A stretch of DNA of 64,000 nucleotides from Leptospira dzoumogneensis (GTDB lineage: Bacteria > Spirochaetota > Leptospiria > Leptospirales > Leptospiraceae): positions 682,001 to 746,000 of the forward strand of contig NZ_RQHS01000005.1 in NCBI RefSeq assembly GCF_004770895.1. The letters run 5' to 3'. The notes beneath the pieces are model-generated. The model was given only the letters and a program-made list of their open reading frames with translations, did not search any database and had not been told where the DNA came from. Numbering within the stretch: position 1 is the first letter of the stretch; every line of letters begins with the position of its first letter. Of the stretch, positions 51,501 to 60,227 are shown piece by piece. The position numbers and the translations under genes were made by a program.

Positions 51501-52362
51501 TCTTAAACTGAATATTTCCGAAACTGTGGGAGAAGATTGGATCAGACTTCGTTCGATCAGGAAGGTTTTGGTCGCAGACAAGGATCAAGAAAACGTAAAA
51601 TTGATCGGAGAAATGTTGTCCATGCAAAATATTCCTGCGGACTTTTCCAAAAACGGAGAGGAGATGCTACAAACATTATCCAGCGGTAATAGATATGATA
51701 TCATTCTGATGGATTCCGAAATGCCGGAAGGAGACGGCCTTGAGTTAGTTCGAAAAGTAAGAGAAGATCTAAAGATCAGAAGCGAGGATCAACCGATCGT
51801 ATTGATCGTAAATCCGGAAGAAGGAGAGCTAGTCACCGAGAAGTCCAGAAAGCTTGGAGTCCAAGAAGTGATCTCTAAACCGATCCATATGCAAAAACTA
51901 TTCGATATTCTCGCTAGAAATCAGATCTTTAAAGAACCATTCGAATTCCCTTTGAATAGAAGAGACCAAGAAGGAGCTACTATTCACAAAACTGCTACTG
52001 TTTTGATCGCAGAAGATAACTCGGTAAATATGATGCTCGCAAAAAGTATCGTCAAAAGGATCCTCCCCAAGGCAAAATGTATAGAGGCGCTGACTGGAAA
52101 AGAGGCAGTCGATAAATTTAGAGAGATCAACCCCGATCTGATCTTTATGGATATACAAATGCCGGAGATGAACGGTTACGAGGCTGCTAAGGCGATCCGT
52201 ATATTAGAAAAAGACGGGCATAGGGTTCCTATCATTGCGGTAACTGCAGGTATCGTTTCCGGTGAAAGAGAAAGATGTTTAGAAGCAGGCATGGATGATT
52301 ATATCAGTAAGCCTGCGGTAAAAGCGGATTTTGCCCGGATTATATTCCGCTGGATGAGTTGA
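48526..52362 (+). CDS. soluble hybrid sensor histidine kinase with multiple PAS and two receiver domains
   Basis: Protein of 1278 residues with no membrane segment, so a cytoplasmic sensor. Domains: an N-terminal PAS-like unit, then PAS/PAC units beginning near 135, 264 (VESSDDAIIGKDLDG), 385 (AFEYSAIGMAILDPQGRW), 510 and 638. HisKA with the phospho-acceptor His778 (NMSHEIRTPLNG) follows, then an HATPase_c domain with RDTGIGIAPDAKDKIFEAF and FGGTGLGLAISNKL. Two receivers end the protein: REC1 with Asp1063 (LMDSEMPEGDG) and REC2 with Asp1209 (FMDIQMPEMNGYEA). REC1 has ADKDQEN where the acidic pocket is usually ADDxxxN, so it may be impaired. No output domain is present. The TTG at 48520 is less likely as start. 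Confidence 0.92.
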   Translation: MQESLEKLVYHWIQNDWEVFQFIQTEGLDGVWVLDLSDRNRFWINPKLKSVLGFSGSDSDLSSVHWKDLFFKKDHELIDPQIDKIQGSTTLSIRYKTLSGAELETDTKLKILKNGSGDQICIGGIKIIQGSEIHSLKKELDFLFLINTLPDLVGYWDSNLINRLANDAYQEWFGIETKKIVGQHIRTVLGDQLFELNYPYIQGALKGETQLFERRVPSPDGQHSRYTLTKYIPDFRDGKVVGFSVIVNDISEIRNAELANLRLAKIVESSDDAIIGKDLDGSIISWNHGAEKIFGYSSAEMIGAKFDLLVPDESKPLESRINLKIKSEKENLQFESVRKAKDGHWIEMSITLSPMFDSSGKMTGSAEIARDIGERKRMESSFRSAFEYSAIGMAILDPQGRWMQVNGNLIKLLGYDWEELSKLTFKDITYEEDLGKDLQLLSETLDGKRSGYHLEKRYIKKDGEIVWALLSVALVRDADGRPNHFISQIMDIDEIKKAEEQLRHAKELLEQTNKLVRIGVWDLDLKNNNETWSGVTREMFEVPSDFEPSKRGTLRFVKEGENRDKTFEAISKLIKDGEPYDLEIQLVTAKGNELWVRIVGSAEFENKECVRIYGAFYDIDKRKKAELELFREKSRLSAFVEHAPAAVAMFDEEIKYVAVSERWLTEYQIPGKNIVGLSHYEVFPNVSKEWKEIHQRCLSGEVLKNDEDVWRPEGWDHDQYLRWEVRPWYQLDGSIGGIMMFTQDITESCLQREELKKAKLAAEQANKAKSDFLANMSHEIRTPLNGIIGFSDLLLRTSMDSTQHQYMMTVFQSAESLLDIINDILDFSKIEAGKLELSYEKTNLLELCSQIVNTIKFQAQKKGLEVIVNVAWDVPRFVKADSIRLRQIIVNLFSNSVKFTEQGEIEFKIELIKKISETEGEFRFSVRDTGIGIAPDAKDKIFEAFTQGDVSTTRRFGGTGLGLAISNKLLSIMGSGLQLKSELGKGSTFYFDLKLNISETVGEDWIRLRSIRKVLVADKDQENVKLIGEMLSMQNIPADFSKNGEEMLQTLSSGNRYDIILMDSEMPEGDGLELVRKVREDLKIRSEDQPIVLIVNPEEGELVTEKSRKLGVQEVISKPIHMQKLFDILARNQIFKEPFEFPLNRRDQEGATIHKTATVLIAEDNSVNMMLAKSIVKRILPKAKCIEALTGKEAVDKFREINPDLIFMDIQMPEMNGYEAAKAIRILEKDGHRVPIIAVTAGIVSGERERCLEAGMDDYISKPAVKADFARIIFRWMS

Positions 52363-52367
52363 TCGTA

Positions 52368-53531
52368 CTAAACTATTTTGATCTTCTTCCAATAGGTCCA
52401 GGATCTTAAGATCCATTCCATCGGGCCTAAAGAAAAGTTACTCTTCCAAATTAGAGAAAATGCTCCCCAAAAAATCCAAATAGGAACGGTTAAAAGTAGA
52501 ACAATATAACTACCTATTTGATCGAAATAACCCAGTCCCCAGCCGCAAAAGATCCAGGTGCAAACCAAGGATTCACCCAAATAACAGGTTAAAGAGAATT
52601 TTCCCATCGTCTCGAACCAAATTCTGTCTGCAAAACTTCTTCCTGAATGATAATAATTTCCTAGTAAATACACATAACAGAATGTGAGTGCAGGTGCGCT
52701 GAAAGTATCCGAGATCGCGTACAGTATCTTTAAGAATACGTTCGGATTTTCAGGAAGAATGTGGCGGGAATGTAATGTATATACAAGATTCCCTAAAATA
52801 CCTAGAACTAAGGCCCAAGGAAAAATTTTTTTAAATCCGGGTTTTGTTTTTTCCCAATCGGTAAAGATCGAATTTTTAGCGGCGTAAAATCCGAGTGCAA
52901 ACATAGAAAGAACGGTAGGCCATTGATAAAATACCAGAAATGGAATGGAAAGAATGGTATCCTTAGTTCTCTGCAAATTACTTTCCCAGAACCCGCCTAA
53001 ATACGCCTTCCTGCTTTCTTCCAATAGGCGGGGAAGGTTTGCCTCTAACTGGGATTTGAATTCTACTTCTGCCAAACTCATACCTATTCTGCAAAATACG
53101 GCAACTGTCAGACAAACTAGGGAAAGTTTAAATAACCAAGAAGAAGTCCTGTTCCTTAAGAACCAGAGCAAAGCGCCTAAAATCGCATAAGAAAGAAGGA
53201 TATCCCCGATGAATAAAAAGATCCCATGAAGAAGTCCTAATATTCCTAAACCGAATATTCTTCTGAAATATCTGGATCTGGAATTTGTTTCCGGATTATT
53301 CTCTAATTGGATAAAAAATCCGTAACCGAATAAAAAGGAGAACAACACGTAAAATTTAGATTCAAAAAAGAATGCCACGATCCAAGAAGCTATCGAATCC
53401 AAAAGAGTGGAATTTTCTCCTAAGGAAGCGACCAGATACATAGGTTTAGAAAAGTAGGGCAGGTTGACTACGAGTATCCCTAATAGTGCAAATCCTCTTA
53501 AAAAGTCTATGAAACCTATCCTATCTTTCAT
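52368..53531 (-). CDS. DUF418 family membrane protein (YeiB-like)
   Basis: Polytopic membrane protein of 387 residues with about ten helices. The N-terminal signature RIGFIDFLRGFALLGILVVN and the C-terminal DUF418 region with GKFSLTCYLGESLVCTWIF are both visible. The biochemical function of the family is not established; it is related to acyltransferase 3-like membrane proteins. It ends six bases from the convergent kinase gene and lies nine bases after the OPA transporter gene, probably in one operon with it. Confidence 0.83.
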   Translation of the reverse strand: MKDRIGFIDFLRGFALLGILVVNLPYFSKPMYLVASLGENSTLLDSIASWIVAFFFESKFYVLFSFLFGYGFFIQLENNPETNSRSRYFRRIFGLGILGLLHGIFLFIGDILLSYAILGALLWFLRNRTSSWLFKLSLVCLTVAVFCRIGMSLAEVEFKSQLEANLPRLLEESRKAYLGGFWESNLQRTKDTILSIPFLVFYQWPTVLSMFALGFYAAKNSIFTDWEKTKPGFKKIFPWALVLGILGNLVYTLHSRHILPENPNVFLKILYAISDTFSAPALTFCYVYLLGNYYHSGRSFADRIWFETMGKFSLTCYLGESLVCTWIFCGWGLGYFDQIGSYIVLLLTVPIWIFWGAFSLIWKSNFSLGPMEWILRSWTYWKKIKIV

Positions 53532-53540
53532 GTTCGTACC

Positions 53541-54869
53541 TTAATGTTTAGGTTTCCAGTTCCAAGTGAATGCAAGCAGGGCTATGGCTAAGATCGCGGA
53601 CGAGAATATTATAAATATAGAATATTCCCAGCGAAACCAGGAATATGTACTCATCCATCCTAATCCTTTGGAAAGTGCAGTCCTTCCTAAATAACCGAAT
53701 AAACCTATAAATCCTGCGGCAGTCCCGACCGCTTTTTTAGAAGTAAAATCCAGTCCGGCAACTCCTAATAACATGACAGGTGGATAAATAAAAAATCCGA
53801 CCACGCCGAATAGTGTAAGATCCGCCCATAAATATCCGGAAGGAATAAGTAATATCCCGAATAATGCGAATAAGATTGGGACCATACATACCAAGCTGAC
53901 TAATCCTCTTTTTCCTCCCACTTTGTCGGAATACCAACCGACTAGTAAGGTAGAGCCTATTCCGGCGAATTCGTAGATTAGAGTGCTGATCCCTCCTTTT
54001 TCTAAACTCGCTCCTTTTGCGAATTTTAAATAAGAAGGCCCCCAATCAGTCAGGCTGTACCGGACTATATAAACGAAAAAGTTGGCTATTGCAAAAACCC
54101 AGATATACTTATTTAGAAGCACCAGATCTATAAAAATTTCCTTAAAGCTGAGTTCTCTTTCCGATTCGGAAACTTTTGCGGAATCAGTTTCGGTTCCCGA
54201 ATACTCTTCGATGGAAGGAAGTCCAACGGATTGAGGTGTGTCTAATAATCTGAAATACAAATAGACCGCGGTTAAAAATGAAAGGGCGGCAGGAATATAA
54301 AATGCGTTTCTCCATCCGAACCAAGAAGCGCTATAAGCTGCGATCACTCCTACAAGCCCGCCCCCTACATTATGTGCAATGTTCCAAACCGCAAATTTTT
54401 CCCCTCTTTCTTTGACGGAGAACCAGTGGCCTAAGGATCTCCCGCAAGGTGGCCAGCCCATTCCTTGGAACAGGCCGTTTAGTCCCCATAAAACAAAATG
54501 TGTTTGGTAATCGGAAGAAGCGCCGAAACATATATTACAAATTCCTGTTAGAACTAAACCCAGCGGCATGAAGATCTTAGGGTTACTTCTGTCCGATAAG
54601 GCCCCCATCAGGAATTTTCCGATCCCATAGGAGATTGCGGTGATCGCTAAAATATTTCCGATCTGTTCTTGTGAATAAGAGAGTGCCTGACCTATTTCTT
54701 TGGAAACTACCGGGAAATTGTTCCGAACGGTGTAAAAGACGGAATATCCCAAAAAAGTGGCTTCTAAAATTCTCCATCTGAACTTTGGATAAAGAGTTTT
54801 GACTTCCGACTCGGGGCGTAATGGTTTAGAAGGGCTGGGTAGGATCCAGGAAAGCAGGCCGTTTATCAT
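53541..54869 (-). CDS. MFS transporter of the organophosphate:phosphate antiporter (GlpT/UhpT) family
   Basis: Twelve-helix MFS protein of 442 residues. The N-terminal segment [19 protein letters not shown] and the later [21 protein letters not shown] and [20 protein letters not shown] are typical of the OPA branch (GlpT, UhpT, UhpC). Such proteins swap a sugar or glycerol phosphate for inorganic phosphate; UhpC-type sensors look alike, so transport is likely but not certain. The substrate is not given by the sequence. Confidence 0.83.
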   Translation of the reverse strand: MINGLLSWILPSPSKPLRPESEVKTLYPKFRWRILEATFLGYSVFYTVRNNFPVVSKEIGQALSYSQEQIGNILAITAISYGIGKFLMGALSDRSNPKIFMPLGLVLTGICNICFGASSDYQTHFVLWGLNGLFQGMGWPPCGRSLGHWFSVKERGEKFAVWNIAHNVGGGLVGVIAAYSASWFGWRNAFYIPAALSFLTAVYLYFRLLDTPQSVGLPSIEEYSGTETDSAKVSESERELSFKEIFIDLVLLNKYIWVFAIANFFVYIVRYSLTDWGPSYLKFAKGASLEKGGISTLIYEFAGIGSTLLVGWYSDKVGGKRGLVSLVCMVPILFALFGILLIPSGYLWADLTLFGVVGFFIYPPVMLLGVAGLDFTSKKAVGTAAGFIGLFGYLGRTALSKGLGWMSTYSWFRWEYSIFIIFSSAILAIALLAFTWNWKPKH

Positions 54870-54918
54870 CGATCAGGAAGAATGATCGTATATTGTAGGA
54901 CGCACAAGTAGAATTTGA

Positions 54919-55839
54919 TCAGAAATGTCTAAATCCGGATTCTTTAGGAGAGTAAAATTTTCCTTCGTAGGAATATCTTACATGAGGAGATTCACCTTCT
55001 TCTAAGGAAAAAACATTTCCTATCTTTCGGATGGATATTCCTTCCCAAGAAGTAGGCAATTCTTCGGGAGATAAAAATAGAAGTTCTAATTCTTCTCCGG
55101 ATATTAAAACTCCTTCTATCCCGATTGCTTCTTTAACCCCGTTCTCAAACGGTAATTTGTCCAAATCCAATTCTATCCTGACACCGGAAGATCTAGCTAA
55201 TTTGAATACGTCCTGTTTAAGTCCGTCAGTCAGATCCATTCCGGCATGTATTCTGTTTTTTGAATATAGAGAACGGCTTAAGTTCAGTCTGGATTTAGGT
55301 CTTAAATGTCTATCCAAAGCGATCTTTTTGACTTCCGGAGAAAGGGAAATATGGGCGCCTTCTAATATTTTATAACCTAAAAGAGAAGCACCTATATGAC
55401 CGCTCAAATATACATTGTCCCCGGGTTTTCCTCCCTTTCTGTCTACAGGAGAAGTCGATTTTCCTAATAGAGTTAAAGTTAAGTTTAACTCTTGGGTCCT
55501 ATAAGTGTCTCCACCGCAGAGTTCTATCTCGTAAGAACTTAACGCTTTCTTAAATGAGTCTATGAACGGTTCTAAAAATTCCTTTCGATTACAGGAAGGA
55601 GAAAGTCCAAAATTGAAAAATGCCTTCTGAGGAGTCCCGTTAGCCGCTGCTATGTCCGATACGTTAACTTCTACCAATTTGTTTGCCAAATCTTCGGGAC
55701 GACTCCAGTCCAAACGGAAATGAGTTCCTTCGGCTATCGTATCTGTTGTGATCAAGTTTCCTTCTTTGTCCGAGTAACAGTCGTTTTCCTGTTCTTTTCC
55801 GGGAGGATATAAGTAGGAGATGAGTTCTTCTTCGTTCAA
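54919..55839 (-). CDS. thiL: ThiL, thiamine-monophosphate kinase
   Basis: Phosphorylates thiamine monophosphate to the diphosphate cofactor. At 306 residues it is typical of the PurM/ThiL fold. Motifs: LITTDTIAEGTHFRLDW with the first metal-binding Asp, VNVSDIAAANGTPQ, LCGGDTYRT, and AGMDLTDGLKQD. The start is TTG, preceded by GGAAAG. No other thiamine gene is nearby. It is upstream of the OPA transporter gene on the same strand, with about 50 bases between. Confidence 0.93.
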   Translation of the reverse strand: MNEEELISYLYPPGKEQENDCYSDKEGNLITTDTIAEGTHFRLDWSRPEDLANKLVEVNVSDIAAANGTPQKAFFNFGLSPSCNRKEFLEPFIDSFKKALSSYEIELCGGDTYRTQELNLTLTLLGKSTSPVDRKGGKPGDNVYLSGHIGASLLGYKILEGAHISLSPEVKKIALDRHLRPKSRLNLSRSLYSKNRIHAGMDLTDGLKQDVFKLARSSGVRIELDLDKLPFENGVKEAIGIEGVLISGEELELLFLSPEELPTSWEGISIRKIGNVFSLEEGESPHVRYSYEGKFYSPKESGFRHF

Positions 55840-55897
55840 GCGCTTTCCAATATCTAAAAATCTTGACTTTGTTCTATTTCAACCCTAGTATAAGGCC

Positions 55898-56542
55898 ATG
55901 AAATCACGTATAAATTCTTTTTATCAATTCGCACTGATTTTTTCAGTATTCTCTCTTGCTGGAAGTTTGCAATTCAATTCGTTATCTGCAGAGTCTTCCT
56001 GCAAATATTCCGTGAGCCAAGAGGCAACCGGCCTTGAGTGGAAAGCTTTTAAATTCACCGAAAAAACCGGAGTGGGTGGAAAATTTACCAAGGTAAGTAT
56101 TGCCGGAGCTAAATCTTCGGCTAATGTTCCGGATGCATTAAAAGGTTTAAAATTCTCTATCGATCCTTTGGATCTGGACAGCGGAAATGCGGAAAGAGAT
56201 CCTAAGATCAAGGGGGCTTTTTTCGGAAATCTGAAAAAGAGCGGAAAGATAGAAGGATCGGTATCTTCTGCAAAACTAGATGCTGATGGAAAATCCGGAA
56301 CTGGTGTGGTTAAGCTTCATTGGAACGGAGTGAGCAAAGACGTTCCTTTACAGTTCACTTTAACTGGAGAAGTTTTAGAAGCAAAAGGTTCTTTAGATGT
56401 AAATCATTGGAATGCAGGAAAGGCTTTAACCGCATTAAACACAGTTTGTAGCGATCTTCATAAAAGCAAAGATGGTAAATCCGTTCTTTGGCCGGATGTG
56501 GAAATTACTATTAAATCCACATTAAAGAAAGATTGTAAATAG
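55898..56542 (+). CDS. YceI family exported protein
   Basis: Periplasmic or secreted protein of 214 residues. An N-terminal hydrophobic segment, FALIFSVFSLAGSLQF, is followed by a likely signal peptidase I site near LSA-ES. The remainder is one YceI domain, a lipocalin-like barrel that binds isoprenoid chains in known members: VSQEATGLEWKAFKFTEKTG, LKFSIDPLDLDSGNAERD, and the closing VEITIKSTLKKDC. It is divergent from thiL, with about 58 bases between the starts. Confidence 0.85.
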   Translation: MKSRINSFYQFALIFSVFSLAGSLQFNSLSAESSCKYSVSQEATGLEWKAFKFTEKTGVGGKFTKVSIAGAKSSANVPDALKGLKFSIDPLDLDSGNAERDPKIKGAFFGNLKKSGKIEGSVSSAKLDADGKSGTGVVKLHWNGVSKDVPLQFTLTGEVLEAKGSLDVNHWNAGKALTALNTVCSDLHKSKDGKSVLWPDVEITIKSTLKKDCK

Positions 56543-56550
56543 AACTTGAG

Positions 56551-56590
56551 ATGCGGAGAGGCGCATTCGGTCTTCTCCGCATTCTATTAG
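56551..56590 (+). terminator. intrinsic terminator after the YceI gene
   Basis: ATGCGGAGA (56551-56559) pairs with TCTCCGCAT (56574-56582), a perfect 9-bp stem with a 14-base loop, followed by TCTATTAG. The T-tract is modest. As the next gene is convergent, the hairpin may act in both directions. Confidence 0.55.
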
Positions 56591-56612
56591 AAATTTAGGA
56601 TATTCTTATCCT

Positions 56613-57287
56613 TCAGCCGCCCCCGCCGGAGGTGTCCGGCCTATAACAAATACAAAGTATCCTTAAAGCTTGATCACAGGTTGGAGCTTGTACATTAAAC
56701 CAGGTATCTACCGTAGAAAGAAGCGGGCTTCCAGCGTATCCACCGTAAGCTGTAGTATTATCAATCCCATCGTTACATGTGCCGCCAGAGGCATAATTTC
56801 CACTTACATCACTATAGGTCCAGAAATTGGTGCTGCCTAAGCCTCCAGCTTCTAATGTCACATGCAGATCCAAGGTGAAAAAAGAAGCTAGATCGTCCGC
56901 GAGTATAGTGCCCGTAGGCCCCCCTCTCATCGGTATATTAGTAGGAATATCTGCATATAAAGATGTTAAATTATTAGCATATACTAGGCTTGTAGACACC
57001 AATGCAGCAGTGCTTTCGCATCCCACATCCAATATTGGAGCGAAAGGACGTTCTTGTTTACAAATAGTCGATAAGCTGGAGTCCAGGTTGCCCGCGCCAA
57101 AAATAGATAAGTTTCCACCATAAGGAACACTGGTGGAATATACATAGATTCCGGAGGGAGCAGAGAAGAGGCTTAGCAGGCTTGCAACGGGACTACAGCT
57201 TCTATCCTGGTCCGAGCAGATTTTGTCGGAAATACAACCGTTAGATAGAACACAAAAAAATAAAATGGTAAGAGTTCGAAACTTCAT
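56613..57287 (-). CDS. tandem lipoprotein paralogue 1, DUF1554-like layout
   Basis: Lipoprotein of 224 residues. The signal MKFRTLTILFFCVLSNGC has its lipidated Cys at residue 18, followed by the family block ISDKICSDQDRSC. The ectodomain has GIYVYSTSVPYGGNL, an MRGGPTGTILADD loop and a closing RILCICY, with paired cysteines. This layout resembles Leptospira DUF1554 (C-type-lectin-like) proteins, but the similarity is judged by eye. It is the last of three homologous genes and alone has a C-terminal extension, RPDTSGGGG. Confidence 0.65.
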   Translation of the reverse strand: MKFRTLTILFFCVLSNGCISDKICSDQDRSCSPVASLLSLFSAPSGIYVYSTSVPYGGNLSIFGAGNLDSSLSTICKQERPFAPILDVGCESTAALVSTSLVYANNLTSLYADIPTNIPMRGGPTGTILADDLASFFTLDLHVTLEAGGLGSTNFWTYSDVSGNYASGGTCNDGIDNTTAYGGYAGSPLLSTVDTWFNVQAPTCDQALRILCICYRPDTSGGGG

Positions 57288-57383
57288 CCAACCAAGGATA
57301 AAATTGTATTAATCCATAAGCAAGAAATTATATCTTCTATTCTATGCTAGACCGAAACTCCCTCGGGCGATATCCTTATATTA

Positions 57384-58022
57384 TTAATAACAAATACAAA
57401 TAATCGGATGAGATTCTGAACATGAGGGAGCCGCTGTTAAGGGCCAGTTTGTAGTAACGTCCGTAGGAGATCCAATTGCACCTGCGGCTCCAGTATCCGT
57501 TCCTGCAATACAATTGTCCGCAGAGTTATTAAGACCTCCCGAACTAGAAAATGTCCAAAATGTTTGGGATGTGACACCGGCTTGTTCGAAGGTTAAGAGT
57601 AATCCACCAAACAGATTTGACCAAGAGTTAGCGATTATCTCTCCTCTTGCTCCTCTCACGGGATAGCTTCCATTATTCGGGACACCATAGAGTCCTGAAA
57701 AATTTGCAAGATAGGTGGAAGAAGAAGAGGAAACTAAAGGAAGGACATTCATACAACTTGGATTAATGATGGATGCAAATAAACGATTTACGGTGCAGAT
57801 ATTATGAAGGCTATCTTCGAAAGTGGATCCGTAGGTTGCTAAGTTTCCTTGGTAGCTGGTTTGAGTTGAATATAAATATATCCCTTGAGGAGCGGAGATC
57901 ATGGAATATATCTGTTCCTGGATGCTGCAATTTTTGTCATTATCAGAACAAACTTTCGAGCTCATACAAGCGTTCGAGGAAAGAATTAAAAAGAAGAAGG
58001 ATAACTGGATAAAAAATTTCAC
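57384..58022 (-). CDS. tandem lipoprotein paralogue 2
   Basis: Lipoprotein of about 212 residues when started at GTG 58022. The signal is VKFFIQLSFFFLILSSNAC (Cys19), followed by MSSKVCSDNDKNC, which matches the other two copies. Conserved GIYLYSTQTSYQGNLATYGS, PVRGARGEIIANSW and the end IICICY are present. An ATG at 58163 is in frame, but it would overlap the neighbouring copy by 71 bases and bury the signal peptide; the equivalent GTG in copy 3 and the ATG of copy 1 support this start. Confidence 0.65.
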   Translation of the reverse strand: MKFFIQLSFFFLILSSNACMSSKVCSDNDKNCSIQEQIYSMISAPQGIYLYSTQTSYQGNLATYGSTFEDSLHNICTVNRLFASIINPSCMNVLPLVSSSSSTYLANFSGLYGVPNNGSYPVRGARGEIIANSWSNLFGGLLLTFEQAGVTSQTFWTFSSSGGLNNSADNCIAGTDTGAAGAIGSPTDVTTNWPLTAAPSCSESHPIICICY

Positions 58023-58092
58023 CGCACGATTAAAAACCAAACGTATCCTTTTGGCAAGAAATTTCTGGCTAAAATGAGGAAATGAAAAGGTC

Positions 58093-58731
58093 TCAATAAC
58101 AAATACATAGGACTTTCCTGTACATATCGCATGTATCGACGTCAAAAAGCCCAGTCCAATCATTATTTAAAGAGTTCGGATCTCCTTTAACTCCAGTATT
58201 TCCGTTGTCAAAAAATTGTCCGTTTCCGCAACTATCGGAGGCGGTATATACCCCTTCGCCGGTAAAGGTCCAAAATAGTTCTGACGTAACTCCTGCTTGG
58301 TTCATGGAAAGGAGCGGGGGAGTAGAAAATGTGGTGAGGAGATTCCATTGGCTATATATCAATTCTCCTCTGGCTCCTCGAACCGGCAAGGTCCCATCCA
58401 GGGAAAAATCGGTTGTATAAGTACTGATACCGGAACTGTCAGAATGAGTAAACGGAAGAATATTGCTGCAATTCGAAATGATCTGAGCGAACGATCTCGC
58501 TTCGTAACAAATATTCATCATACTGAGCTGCAGGTTTGATCCGTATGCAGCCAAATTTCCTTGGTAGGATCTTTGAGTGGAATACAAATAAATCCCAGGA
58601 GGAACGGAGATATAAGAATATAAAATTTCGTTAAAATTGCAACTTCTGTCCTCTGAGGAGCAGGTTTTGGCGTTGATACAAGCGTTTGAGTGAAAATATA
58701 AGAAGAAGAATAACGGCGCAAAAAATTTCAC
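58093..58731 (-). CDS. tandem lipoprotein paralogue 3
   Basis: Lipoprotein of about 212 residues from GTG 58731. The signal VKFFAPLFFFLYFHSNAC is followed by INAKTCSSEDRSC. It has GIYLYSTQRSYQGNLAAYGS, PVRGARGELIYSQW and ends VLCICY. It is closest to copy 2, sharing PVRGARGE and YQGNLA. A longer start, ATG 58785, is possible: similarity to copy 2 continues some 15 codons upstream of the GTG in both. No clear ribosome binding site is present at either start. Confidence 0.65.
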   Translation of the reverse strand: MKFFAPLFFFLYFHSNACINAKTCSSEDRSCNFNEILYSYISVPPGIYLYSTQRSYQGNLAAYGSNLQLSMMNICYEARSFAQIISNCSNILPFTHSDSSGISTYTTDFSLDGTLPVRGARGELIYSQWNLLTTFSTPPLLSMNQAGVTSELFWTFTGEGVYTASDSCGNGQFFDNGNTGVKGDPNSLNNDWTGLFDVDTCDMYRKVLCICY

Positions 58732-58844
58732 AACACAATTCAAGACCGAATGGTTAGTGTTCACAAGAAATAATTGTCCCTGCATTGCAGATACAACACT
58801 CCTGAAAAGAGTTGTACAAAGTCCAAGGAATCCCCCATTCCCAC

Positions 58845-58873
58845 TTGACTAAATTATCTAAAAGTATTTTATT
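58845..58873 (+). promoter_or_regulatory. possible sigma-70-like promoter before the 58882 gene
   Basis: TTGACT (58845-58850), a 17-base spacer, and TTTATT (58868-58873). The -10 ends only eight bases before the ATG, so the transcript would be nearly leaderless. Weak. Confidence 0.22.
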
Positions 58874-58881
58874 CTGCCAAG

Positions 58882-59697
58882 ATGCGTCCAAACCTTAAAG
58901 TCCGTTCTATAATTTTTTTCCTACTGGCAATGGTTCTAACTCCAAGTCTTTTATTTGCTGATCAGACAATTCTTCTCCGCAAAGGAGGCAAAGTAATCGG
59001 TAATGTAGTAGGCCAAAACGAGAAGACGATCACTGTTCAATCGGAAACCGGTAAACAGACCATCAACAAAAGAGATATATTAAAAATTATTTATAAAGAT
59101 ATCACAAGAGAAGAAGAGAACCGCATCCGTAAAGAAGAAGAAAAGAAGGTCCAGGAAAACCCTCAAGTAGTGGAGGAACCTGTCCCGATCCTCCCGCCTC
59201 CTGCTTCTACAGAACCTAACAGAAGCAGATGGAGTGCGGTATGGCGTTCCGCAATTCTACCTGGCTGGGGACAATGGTATACTGATAATAAGCTGGAAGC
59301 AAAGATCACAGGCGGAGCATTCTTAGTCAGCCTGGGATACGCAGGGTATTCCAGATCCGAAGCAGAATCTGCAAAAAGCAAATATGATGATGCTGTCTCT
59401 AAAAGTAGCACCAATGGAGCTTATATTTACGGCGGTGGAATTGCAAACTTCTACCTTCTCACAGTAGTTCCTGGAGCAAGGGCGGATTATGATAGTTCAG
59501 TCCATGCTTATAATACTTCCGTGTATGTATTGGGCGGAGTGTATCTGGCTCAATTGGTCCGTACATATTTCCTGGGAAAATCTTGGGAGCGGGGGACTTC
59601 TGCCAATCCGGTAGCCTGGACGGTCGTACCTAAGCCGGATTGGTCCGCCGGAAGAATGGGATGGGGCGCTGAAGCAAGTTTTAGCCTTGGTTTTTAG
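58882..59697 (+). CDS. exported protein with LSm/SH3-like N-terminal domain and DUF5683-like core
   Basis: Protein of 271 residues. The signal peptide or anchor IIFFLLAMVLTPSLLFA ends near residue 26. A small beta-barrel-like region follows, ILLRKGGKVIGNVVGQNEKT to KRDILKIIYKD (28-72). Then come a charged Glu/Lys helix and a Pro-rich linker (75-108). The core has SAILPGWGQWYTDNKLEAK, the pattern of DUF5683-type membrane proteins, and glycine- and tyrosine-rich hydrophobic segments. It is probably an envelope protein. The function is unknown. Confidence 0.65.
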   Translation: MRPNLKVRSIIFFLLAMVLTPSLLFADQTILLRKGGKVIGNVVGQNEKTITVQSETGKQTINKRDILKIIYKDITREEENRIRKEEEKKVQENPQVVEEPVPILPPPASTEPNRSRWSAVWRSAILPGWGQWYTDNKLEAKITGGAFLVSLGYAGYSRSEAESAKSKYDDAVSKSSTNGAYIYGGGIANFYLLTVVPGARADYDSSVHAYNTSVYVLGGVYLAQLVRTYFLGKSWERGTSANPVAWTVVPKPDWSAGRMGWGAEASFSLGF

Positions 59698-59764
59698 TAA
59701 TTTTGTCCGTATTTCCTTGACCCCTTAGGTCGGTACGCGAAATTGGCCAATACAGGACATACCC

Positions 59765-60214
59765 ATGCCAATCGTATCTAAACCGCATAGAACTCCTTCC
59801 TTAAAAAAGGAACAAGCTAATAAAGCTTGGTACGTAGTCGACGCTGAAGGTAAAACCTTAGGTCGTCTCGCTTCGGAGATCGCTACTAGACTCCGCGGTA
59901 AACATAAGCCTACTTTTACTCCCAACGTTGATTGTGGAGATAATATCATAGTTATCAATGCTGCTAAGGTAGCTGTGACTGGAAATAAAGAGACTCAAAA
60001 AGAATATTTCCATCACTCTCGTTATCCAGGTGGTATGACAGCTACTACTCTCCAAAGTATGAGAGTAAAACATCCTGAAAAAATCCTGTATGAAGCAGTA
60101 AAAGGTATGCTTCCTAAAAGCAAACTCGGTGCTGAAATGTTAACTCATTTCAGAATTTTCCCAGGAACCGAGCATAATCTCGGCGCTCAAAAGCCGATCA
60201 AACTGGAACTCTAG
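59765..60214 (+). CDS. rplM: ribosomal protein L13
   Basis: Large-subunit protein L13, 149 residues. Conserved blocks are [39 protein letters not shown] and [20 protein letters not shown]. As in most bacteria it is paired with rpsI, 13 bases downstream. Confidence 0.97.
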   Translation: MPIVSKPHRTPSLKKEQANKAWYVVDAEGKTLGRLASEIATRLRGKHKPTFTPNVDCGDNIIVINAAKVAVTGNKETQKEYFHHSRYPGGMTATTLQSMRVKHPEKILYEAVKGMLPKSKLGAEMLTHFRIFPGTEHNLGAQKPIKLEL

Positions 60215-60227
60215 GAGATATTAGAAT

